From NCBI GenBank assembly GCA_038118725.1, contig JAYOIK010000001.1:1-64000 (forward strand): a DNA stretch of 64,000 nucleotides. The letters are read 5' to 3'. Shown in pieces: positions 1 to 8,126 of the stretch. The stretch comes from JADHLJ01 sp038118725 (lineage in GTDB: Bacteria > Pseudomonadota > Alphaproteobacteria > Thalassobaculales > Thalassobaculaceae). The notes under the pieces are model-generated. The model was not told the DNA's origin. It made no database searches and saw only the letters and a program-made list of their open reading frames with translations. Made by a program: the position numbers and the translations under genes. Every line of letters starts with the position of its first letter. Positions within the stretch are counted from its first letter, which is position 1.

Positions 1-593
1 CATTTCGAAGCCCGGCATCGGTCCCTGACAGGTCCCGCGCTGGTACACGATCGGTACTAGCTCCGTCCTGTGGCGGGCCGGTTCCCGCGCGATTACGCAC
101 GTTCGCGGGGCAGTTTTGGCACGTCCTCTAGAAAGATGGCCAAGCCCAGGATTAGCAAAGCATTAGCAACGGCCTGCTAATCGGGGGGCATTGATTTCAT
201 TGGAGAAATCAGCCGATTAGCAGAATTAGCGGAAATAGCAGTCCCTAGAGTCATGGATTTTTGAAATGGGCGAGTCACAAATCGGTCGATATCGGGTGAA
301 AGGTTAAGGCACCTGTGGGTTTAGGGTGGGTCGCTTTCGGGCTTTCGCGGTCCATGAAAGGAAATCCGGGGCATCGATTTTCTTAGTCCACGTGGGGGCC
401 AGTGGGGCGGTCGGTGGACCTGACAAGACCTGACATTGCCGCCGCGCCCCGGCGCGGGTCGCGTCGCCGGGCTGTTGACGATTGTTGGCATTCATAAGGG
501 CGGTTAGTGAATATCGAGTGTGGTACTCTCTGTGGGACTAGAAAATATATCTATCAATAATTCCTTAAAAATCAATATGTTGTATGAAGTGAA
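1..593. other. Non-coding flank left of tRNA-Ser
   Basis: I see no convincing gene here. Short open frames exist, for example 304-495 on the minus strand, but none has a recognisable domain or a good ribosome binding site. The stretch contains a nested hairpin with repeated ATTAGC hexamers (separate entry) and an AT-rich patch at about 535-590 next to the tRNA 3' end. Because this is the side on which tRNA-integrating elements insert, it could be the end of an island lying outside the window; that is inference only. Confidence 0.5.
174..223. repeat. Nested inverted repeat with ATTAGC hexamers
   Basis: Outer arms CTGCTAATCGG (174-184) and CCGATTAGCAG (213-223) are exact 11-bp complements. Inside them TGATTTC (192-198) and GAAATCA (205-211) are exact 7-bp complements around a 6-nt loop. 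ATTAGC occurs directly at 151, 162, 216 and 225 and inverted at 177. The arrangement could be a folded RNA, a cruciform, or protein-binding sites of an integrase or excisionase. Function unknown. Confidence 0.6.
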
Positions 594-683
594 TGGCGGA
601 TGGGGTGGGATTCGAACCCACGAGACGCTCTCACGCCTGCCGGTTTTCAAGACCGGTGCCTTCAACCGCTCGGCCACCCATCC
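594..683 (-). tRNA. tRNA-Ser (anticodon UGA), CCA encoded
   Basis: Read on the minus strand, the 7-bp acceptor arms GGATGGG and CCCATCC pair. The anticodon stem CCGGT/ACCGG encloses a CUUGAAA loop with anticodon UGA (plus-strand TCA at 647-649). There is a long variable arm, as expected for a class II serine tRNA. The T arm holds the usual GGTTCGAATCC. The discriminator is G and the 3' CCA is encoded at 594-596. It decodes UCA-family serine codons. Several open frames crossing it are artefacts. Confidence 0.97.
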
Positions 684-766
684 TCGTTTTGTCGCGAGAT
701 CGATACGCAATGCGCTCGCCTCTTGCAAGCCCGGAACCGGGCCCGGAACCAGGCAAGCGTCGGCGG

Positions 767-1816
767 TTACATCGACTGGGCGATCTCCCAACCGATATTG
801 GCCAGTCGCGGGGCCTTGGCGCCGACCTCGACGGCGTTCTCGGAGCTCGCGTTGCCTTGCAGGCCGCGGGCATAGACCCCCTGGCAGATCGAGGCCAGGC
901 GAAAGCAGGAAAACGCGAGATAGAAATTGATCTCGTCGATCGACTCGCGCCCCGTGCGTCTGGCATAGGCGGCGACATAGTCGCTCTGAGCCGGGATGCC
1001 GACCTCGGCGAGATCGAGGCCGACCAGACCGTTCAAGGACGTGCCGTCATGCGGCAGGCTGTAGGGCATGACGTTATAGGCGAGATCCGCGAGCGGATGG
1101 CCGAGGGTGGAGAGCTCCCAATCCAGCACCGCGATGACCCGTGGCTCGCTTGGATGGAGCATCAGATTTCCCATCCGGAAATCGCCATGCGCAATCGAGA
1201 CTTCGTCGCGCTCCGGGCGATGCGCCGGTAGCCAGGCCATGAGCTCGTCCATGGCCGGCATCGGGTCGGTCTTCGCTGCCTCGAATTGCCGGGTCCAGCG
1301 GTCGATCTGGCGACCGATATAGTTTTCGGGCTTGCCGTAGTCGCCGAGCCCGACGGCCTTGAAATCGACCAGATGCAGCGCGGCCATCGCGGCGTTCATG
1401 GAATCGTAGATCGCGCCGCGCTCGGTGGGAGTGAAGTCTCCCGGCAGCGAGGTGTCGTCGACGATCCGGCCCTCCATGAAGTCCATGACGAAAAACGGCG
1501 TGCCGATGATCGAGGGGTCCTCGCAGAGGTGATGCATCACCGGCACCGGCACGTCGGTATCCGAAAGGGCCGACATGATGCGGTACTCGCGCTCGATCAG
1601 ATGCGCCGAGGGAAGCAGTTTGCCCGGCGGTTTCTTGCGCAGAACGTAACGCTTGCTTCCGGCCGTCAGCGCGAAGGTCGGGTTGGACTGACCGCCCTGA
1701 AACTGTTGAACCTCGATGCCGCCGGCGCAACCCGGCAGGCCCTTGTCGGTCAGATAGCGCGCCAATCCGGCTTCATCGAACCGGTGGGTCTCGGTAACGG
1801 GGCCAAGTGTCGCCAT
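767..1816 (-). CDS. Phosphotransferase family protein (APH/ACAD10-like kinase)
   Basis: This 349-residue protein has the aminoglycoside-phosphotransferase / choline-kinase fold. Visible signatures are an N-terminal nucleotide-binding segment containing RKKPPGKLLPSAH, the catalytic-loop motif HGDFRMGN, and a downstream DWELSTLGHP that supplies the metal-binding Asp. Members close to this type often sit with acyl-CoA dehydrogenases and are thought to phosphorylate hydroxy-acyl substrates (as in ACAD10/11). Here no acyl-CoA dehydrogenase is adjacent, so the substrate is open. It starts at an ATG preceded by GGATTGAGAG. It is transcribed toward the tRNA and divergently from upp. Confidence 0.85.
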   Translation of the reverse strand: MATLGPVTETHRFDEAGLARYLTDKGLPGCAGGIEVQQFQGGQSNPTFALTAGSKRYVLRKKPPGKLLPSAHLIEREYRIMSALSDTDVPVPVMHHLCEDPSIIGTPFFVMDFMEGRIVDDTSLPGDFTPTERGAIYDSMNAAMAALHLVDFKAVGLGDYGKPENYIGRQIDRWTRQFEAAKTDPMPAMDELMAWLPAHRPERDEVSIAHGDFRMGNLMLHPSEPRVIAVLDWELSTLGHPLADLAYNVMPYSLPHDGTSLNGLVGLDLAEVGIPAQSDYVAAYARRTGRESIDEINFYLAFSCFRLASICQGVYARGLQGNASSENAVEVGAKAPRLANIGWEIAQSM

Positions 1817-2011
1817 CTCTCAATCCTTTGTGCGGAACGCGGCTTTGGATATACCGTCTAAAGAAATTCTCGCGGTAACGGAAGCCGAAGCGCCCGACGC
1901 TGGTTGTGATATCGAAATCGGGGTGAGGGGGTGCCACGGCGTCTTCACGCCCGGCGTTGCAAAAATCCGATGGAGGTGCTGTCTTCCATCTCCGAGGGAG
2001 AAGGATGGGCC

Positions 2012-2662
2012 ATGACAACAGATAGCGCTCTGCCGGAAAGTTTCACGGTGGTTGAGCATCCGCTGATTCAGCACAAGCTGACCCTGATGCGCCGGGTCGA
2101 CACGCCGACCACGAAATTCCGCCAGTTGCTGCGCGAGATCAGTCTGCTGCTCGGCTATGAGGTCACCCGCGGGTTGAAGCTCGACACGGTCGAGATCGAA
2201 ACGCCGCTGGAGACCATGAACGCGCCGATTCTCGAGGGCAAGAAGCTCTGCATCGTCTCGATCCTACGTGCCGGCAACGGGTTGCTGGACGGCATGCTGG
2301 ACCTCATTCCGAACGCCCGGGTCGGCCATGTGGGCCTGTATCGCGACCACGAGACCCTGGAGCCGGTGGAGTATTATTTCAAGATGCCGGAGAATCTCGG
2401 CGAGCGGGACGTGATCGTGGTGGACCCGATGCTGGCGACCGGAAACTCAGCCATCGCCGCGGTCGAGCGCTTGAAACGCGCGGGCGCGAGTCGGATGGGT
2501 TTCCTGTGTCTGCTGGCCGCGCCGGAAGGCGTGCGCGCCTTCGCCGAGGCACATCCGGACGTCCCGATCTTTACCGCCGCGTTGGATCGAGAACTGAACG
2601 AAAACGGATACATCATGCCCGGTCTCGGCGACGCGGGTGACCGGATGTACGGAACCAAGTAG
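2012..2662 (+). CDS. upp: Uracil phosphoribosyltransferase
   Basis: The enzyme converts uracil and PRPP to UMP in pyrimidine salvage, in the cytoplasm. The 216-residue length fits the family. The PRPP-binding loop VVDPMLATGNSA lies near residue 140, and the C-terminal uracil-binding segment GLGDAGDRMYGTK is intact. I chose the ATG at 2012 because GAGGGAGAAGG sits just upstream and the protein then begins like known Upp proteins. An in-frame start at 1931 would add 27 residues without homology. It is followed 47 nt later by an SDR gene on the same strand. Confidence 0.95.
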   Translation: MTTDSALPESFTVVEHPLIQHKLTLMRRVDTPTTKFRQLLREISLLLGYEVTRGLKLDTVEIETPLETMNAPILEGKKLCIVSILRAGNGLLDGMLDLIPNARVGHVGLYRDHETLEPVEYYFKMPENLGERDVIVVDPMLATGNSAIAAVERLKRAGASRMGFLCLLAAPEGVRAFAEAHPDVPIFTAALDRELNENGYIMPGLGDAGDRMYGTK

Positions 2663-2709
2663 AACAACCGTCAAGCAACGCATTCTCACTTTCGTCCTCG
2701 GGAGGACCC

Positions 2710-3384
2710 ATGTCGACCATTCTCATCACCGGCGCGAGCCGCGGTATCGGCCTTGAATTCACGCGGCAGTTCGCCGCTGACGGTTGGACCGTCATCGCCG
2801 CGTGCCGCAACCCCGCCGGCGCGGAACAGCTGAACGCGATCGAAGGTGTCGAGGTTCATGCCCTTGATGTCGATAGCGGGGACAGTGTCGCGGCGCTGAA
2901 GGCGGCGATCGGCGACCGGCCGATTGACGTCTTGCTGAACAACGCCGGGATCATCGGCCAGCGGGCGGGCTTCGGGTTGCTGGACTACGAGGCTTGGGAA
3001 GGCGCGATGAACACCAATGTCTTCGGGCCGATGCGGATGGCCGAGGCTTTCGCCGGGAATGTCGAGGCGAGCGAGCGCAAGCAGATGATCTTTATCACCT
3101 CGCGCATGGGCAGCATCACCGAGACCAGCCCGAACGCCTATGTCTATCGCTCATCCAAGGCGGCGCTGAACATGGCGGTGCGCTGCATGAGCCTTGAACT
3201 CGCGGGCAAGGGGGTGACGGCGGTGCTGTTCCACCCGGGCCACGTGAGCACCGATATGGGCGGCGCGGCGGCGCCGGTGACCCCGGTCCAGAGCGTTACC
3301 GGCATGAAGGGCCAGATCCTTGGTTTCAGCCAGGCCGACAATGGACGTTTCATCGCCTTCGACGGCGGCGATATTCCCTGGTAG
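2710..3384 (+). CDS. SDR family NAD(P)-dependent oxidoreductase
   Basis: This is a classical short-chain dehydrogenase/reductase of 224 residues. The cofactor motif GASRGIG is at residues 8-14, NNAG stabilises the central sheet, and the catalytic YxxxK appears as Y-R-S-S-K near residues 146-150. The C-terminus is short and resembles the C-factor/CsgA-like SDR group. GGGAGG precedes the ATG. The next gene, a carboxyltransferase, starts 12 nt after its stop, so the two are probably co-transcribed. The substrate cannot be told from sequence. Confidence 0.88.
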   Translation: MSTILITGASRGIGLEFTRQFAADGWTVIAACRNPAGAEQLNAIEGVEVHALDVDSGDSVAALKAAIGDRPIDVLLNNAGIIGQRAGFGLLDYEAWEGAMNTNVFGPMRMAEAFAGNVEASERKQMIFITSRMGSITETSPNAYVYRSSKAALNMAVRCMSLELAGKGVTAVLFHPGHVSTDMGGAAAPVTPVQSVTGMKGQILGFSQADNGRFIAFDGGDIPW

Positions 3385-3396
3385 GAGCCTTCCCCA

Positions 3397-5004
<1,608 letters not shown>

Positions 5005-5034
5005 CGAGAGCGGAAAGCTTTTCCCGGGACGAAA

Positions 5035-5715
5035 TCAGTTGTTCCGGGTACGAAACGTCAGGCGGGGGGTGTCGGGCTCGTTTTCCACTTCCAGGTTCAG
5101 ATCGAACCGCCGCGCGGTGTGCCCGACCACGGCGCCGATGACGGTTCGGGTGTTCAATCCATCGGTCCAATCGGCGGCGCTCAAGCTTGCGATTGAGCCC
5201 GGCTCGATCTCGGCGCCGGCCCCCACGGCCGATACGGCTACGCGCAGGTCGTAGCCGATCTCTACCGTTACGCGTCCTTGTCTTGGAAGCGAGTCGGCCA
5301 TCAGAAGAAGCGACGCGAGCAACGCCTTGATGATACCGGCGCGGGGCTGGGACGTTCCGTCGACCGCGGCCGTGAATTCGAGCGGGATCTTGCGCGAAGA
5401 GAAATACGCCTCGGCGACCTGCCGCGTCGTCGCGACGCTGTGTTCGTCGCTATTGCCGGCGCCGCCGAAGGCCAGCCTGAAATAGCTCAGGCGATCGGCG
5501 GATTGCCGGGCGCTGGCGCCGATAAGGTCCAGTGCCTCCACCGCGATCGGGTCGTTCCCACGGGGGCCGAACTCCTCGAGTAGTTCGATTCCATTCGATG
5601 TCGCGCTCGCGGGCCCGATCAGATCGTGGAACAGGCGCGAGAGCAATAGGTCGACAACGCGTGCATCCAACTCCATGACGGGAATCCCAATTGGATAGGT
5701 GGCTCCGATGGTCAA
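5035..5715 (-). CDS. chpT: Histidine phosphotransferase ChpT
   Basis: ChpT passes phosphate from CckA to CtrA and CpdR in the alphaproteobacterial cell-cycle relay. The 226-residue protein shows the family pattern RLFHDLIGPASATSNGIELLE; the phospho-accepting His is residue 30 from this start. A degenerate ATPase-like C-terminal half follows, without ATP-binding boxes. An ATG at 5676 would remove 13 residues and also suits the family; I cannot decide between the two starts. The gene converges with mccB, 30 nt apart, and a near-consensus CtrA site lies upstream (separate entry). Confidence 0.85.
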   Translation of the reverse strand: MTIGATYPIGIPVMELDARVVDLLLSRLFHDLIGPASATSNGIELLEEFGPRGNDPIAVEALDLIGASARQSADRLSYFRLAFGGAGNSDEHSVATTRQVAEAYFSSRKIPLEFTAAVDGTSQPRAGIIKALLASLLLMADSLPRQGRVTVEIGYDLRVAVSAVGAGAEIEPGSIASLSAADWTDGLNTRTVIGAVVGHTARRFDLNLEVENEPDTPRLTFRTRNN

Positions 5716-5731
5716 TCTATCCTACCATCCG

Positions 5732-5746
5732 TTAACATATCTTGAA
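5732..5746 (-). promoter_or_regulatory. Near-consensus CtrA box upstream of chpT
   Basis: On the minus strand the sequence is TTCA-N7-TTAA followed by C (the tail of TTAAC), seven of eight conserved positions of the TTAA-N7-TTAA CtrA recognition pattern. It lies 16 bp upstream of the longer chpT start and 56 bp upstream of the shorter one. Regulation of chpT by CtrA would form a feedback loop; this is inference from the motif. Confidence 0.35.
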
Positions 5747-5951
5747 GGCGGTGCCGCGCCCATGCGGTGCCCGATGCGATGGATCAGGATCACCCCGCGA
5801 TCACGTTTAGGGCTTTGTTTTCCGCCATGTGGAAGATCGATTGCCGATTGGTGTCGACGAGGTTGTGATCTCGGTCGATATCGGGACAGCGGCGGACTAG
5901 TATACCCTGCTGAATACCCGAGACGGCTAGCACCAGACTGGAAGTACCATC

Positions 5952-7700
5952 ATGTCCGATACCCCGGCGCCCGTTGGCTCCACGCGCACCGATCCCGCCG
6001 AGAGTCTTGACCGCGCCTTCAAGCGCGGAAGCGGAGGGGGGCGGCGCGGCGGCCGGCCGTTTCCCAAGGGACGGCAGATCGATCCGGTGGCTCTGGAGGA
6101 GGTCCGCAAGACGCTCGGCAACCGGCCGCGCCGCAAGGATCTGCTGATCGAGCATCTGCATCTTTTTCAGGATCGATTCGGACATATATCCGCGGCTCAT
6201 CTGGCGGGTCTTGCCCATGAGATGCGCATGGCGATGGCCGAGGTTTACGAAGTGGCGACCTTCTATGCGCATTTCGACGTGGTGCGCGAGGACGAGACGC
6301 CGCCGCCGGCGCTGACGATCCGGGTTTGCGACAGCCTGACCTGCGAGATGTTCGGCGCGGAGCGTCTGCTGGCGGAAATCGAGGCGGAGACCGGCAAAGA
6401 GATCCGGGTGGTGCGCGCGCCTTGCATGGGGGCCTGCGACAAGGCGCCGGTGGTCGCGGTCGGTCATGGATTGGTCGAGAACGCCGATGCGGCCAAGGCC
6501 CTCGCGGCGGGCGAGGCGGCTCTTTCAGGTAATCCGGAGCATCGGCATATCACGCCGACGCGTCTGGACGATTACATGGCCGAGGGCGGCTATGCCCTGC
6601 TGCGCGAATGTCTGAGTGGCGCGCGCAAGCCCGAGGATTTGTTGGAGATCCTTGGGCAATCGGCCCTGCGTGGACTGGGTGGCGCGGGCTTCCCGACGCC
6701 CCGGAAATGGGGCATCGTGCGCGCCGCCGAGGGGCGCAAGGTTCTGGCGGTGAACGCCGACGAGGGCGAGCCCGGAACCTTCAAGGACCGTTACTATCTG
6801 GAGCGGGACCCGCACCGCACGTTGGAAGGCATGCTGATCGCCGCATGGGTCGTCGGGGTCGAGGATTGCTACTTCTATCTTCGCGATGAGTATCCCGAGA
6901 TCCGCGAACTCTTGGACGAGGAGATCGCCGGGCTCGAGGCCGAGGGGCTCGTCTCGCATACCCGCATCCATCTGCGGCGCGGTGCCGGCGCTTATATCTG
7001 CGGCGAGGAATCGGCGATGATCGAGTCGATCGAGGGCAAGCGCGGTTATCCCCGCCACCGCCCGCCCTATGTCGCCCAGGTCGGCATCTTCGACCGCCCG
7101 ACCCTGGTGAACAATGTCGAGACACTGTTCTGGATCAGGGACATCGTCCAAAAAGGCCCCGCCTGGTTCAACGATCAGGGCAAGGAGGGCCATCCGGGAT
7201 TCCGTAGCTATTCCGTGTCGGGACGGGTCAAGAATCCGGGCGTGAAGGTCGCGCCCGCCGGGGTGACCGCGCGTGAGCTGATCGAGGATTTTTGCGGCGG
7301 CATGCTCGACGGCCATGAGTTCCGCGCCTACCTGCCGGGCGGCGCGTCGGGCGGCATCCTGCCGGCAAGCATGGCGGACGAGAAGCTCGATTTCGGGCAG
7401 CTCGAGAAATATGGATGTCTCGTCGGCAGCCACGCCGTGGTGATCCTGTCCGACAAGGACTCGGTCAAGGCCGCGGCGCTCAATCTGCTGCGGTTCTTCG
7501 AGGACGAGAGCTGCGGGCAATGCTCGCCGTGCCGCGTCGGCACCGAAAAGGCGGTCAAGCTGATGCAAGCGGAAAAGTGGGACACCGGGCTGTTGGACGA
7601 GCTGTCCGCCGCCATGCGGGACGCCTCGATCTGCGGCCTCGGTCAGGCGGCCAGCAACCCGCTCAGCGCGGTCATGAGGTTCTTTCCCGATGAGATGTGA
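5952..7700 (+). CDS. fdsB: Formate dehydrogenase diaphorase subunit, NuoE-NuoF fusion
   Basis: This 582-residue protein passes electrons from formate oxidation to NAD+ through FMN. Residues 18-35 are a Gly/Arg-rich basic stretch. Residues about 40-190 form a NuoE/FdsG-like thioredoxin-fold [2Fe-2S] domain with Cys in CDSLTC and CMGAC. From about 215 a NuoF/FdsB domain follows, with GLGGAGFPTPRKW (FMN/NADH site), GAGAYICGEESAM, and the [4Fe-4S] ligands in SCGQCSPC plus a later ICGLGQ. In characterised FdsGBA enzymes FdsG is a separate polypeptide; no separate FdsG is nearby. GGAAG precedes the ATG. The large subunit starts 426 nt downstream. Confidence 0.85.
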   Translation: MSDTPAPVGSTRTDPAESLDRAFKRGSGGGRRGGRPFPKGRQIDPVALEEVRKTLGNRPRRKDLLIEHLHLFQDRFGHISAAHLAGLAHEMRMAMAEVYEVATFYAHFDVVREDETPPPALTIRVCDSLTCEMFGAERLLAEIEAETGKEIRVVRAPCMGACDKAPVVAVGHGLVENADAAKALAAGEAALSGNPEHRHITPTRLDDYMAEGGYALLRECLSGARKPEDLLEILGQSALRGLGGAGFPTPRKWGIVRAAEGRKVLAVNADEGEPGTFKDRYYLERDPHRTLEGMLIAAWVVGVEDCYFYLRDEYPEIRELLDEEIAGLEAEGLVSHTRIHLRRGAGAYICGEESAMIESIEGKRGYPRHRPPYVAQVGIFDRPTLVNNVETLFWIRDIVQKGPAWFNDQGKEGHPGFRSYSVSGRVKNPGVKVAPAGVTARELIEDFCGGMLDGHEFRAYLPGGASGGILPASMADEKLDFGQLEKYGCLVGSHAVVILSDKDSVKAAALNLLRFFEDESCGQCSPCRVGTEKAVKLMQAEKWDTGLLDELSAAMRDASICGLGQAASNPLSAVMRFFPDEM

Positions 7701-7731
7701 GAAAGGGATCGAAGCCACTTCCCAACTGGAC

Positions 7732-7837
7732 CGTCGTCCTGGCGCAAGGCAGGACCCCGGCTCGGGCTTATCCGCGCATCCGGCGTTTGGTCGCTTAAGG
7801 CAGCCGACGAGAGGTCCTGCCTTGCGCCAGGACGACG
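7732..7837. repeat. Intergenic inverted-repeat element, type A
   Basis: Arms 7732-7756 and 7813-7837 are exact 25-bp complements, reading CGTCGTCCTGGCGCAAGG and onward. The same arm, with a few substitutions, recurs at 46341-46439. The element lies between the two formate dehydrogenase genes. It carries no transposase and would form a strong hairpin in DNA or mRNA. A 146-codon open frame over this region is made of repeats and is not a gene. Confidence 0.85.
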
Positions 7838-7914
7838 ATTGGTCGGCGGCGAATGGCGTCATCAAAGGTCACCCCGGCGACCCCATGCATTGTCATCCCG
7901 TCCGTCTTTCGCAT

Positions 7915-8041
7915 CGTCATCCCGCCGAAGGGCGGGACCCATTCCTCCGGCGTTGGAGCAAGAGCGAGGGCGATGCAATCGCTAGCATCGCGCAAACCAT
8001 TACCATTAGTGGAATGGGGCCCGGCCTTCGCCGGGATGACG
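7915..8041. repeat. Intergenic inverted-repeat element, type B
   Basis: Arms 7915-7945 and 8011-8041 are complementary at 28 of 31 positions. Each arm also contains its own small hairpin (CCCGCCGAAGGGCGGG in the left arm). It follows the type A element by 77 nt, so the 426-nt gap between the formate dehydrogenase genes is filled mostly by two hairpin elements. A related single hairpin occurs at 51847-51875. Confidence 0.8.
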
Positions 8042-8126
8042 ATGGTTTGGCGGCGATCATCTCAGTTAGCCAATTCCCGATGCCGTATCCATCCACCCAA
8101 TCAGCCTCCATGCCGGAGATACGAAC

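Noticed and set aside
304..495. 63-codon minus-strand open frame in the left flank
   Set aside because: No domain, no ribosome binding site and low-complexity composition; cannot be told from chance in GC-rich DNA.
593..1231. 212-codon plus-strand frame over the tRNA and kinase gene
   Set aside because: It crosses the tRNA and runs antisense to a well-supported kinase gene.
5005..5034. Bidirectional terminator between mccB and chpT
   Set aside because: The CCCGGGA/TTCCGGG arms are imperfect, extend into chpT and lack a T tract.
5779..5868. 29-codon frame between chpT and fdsB
   Set aside because: No clear ribosome binding site or known relative; too short to support.
6525..7865. 446-codon minus-strand frame opposite fdsB
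   Set aside because: Shadow frame caused by codon bias; the plus strand has all the NuoE/NuoF motifs.
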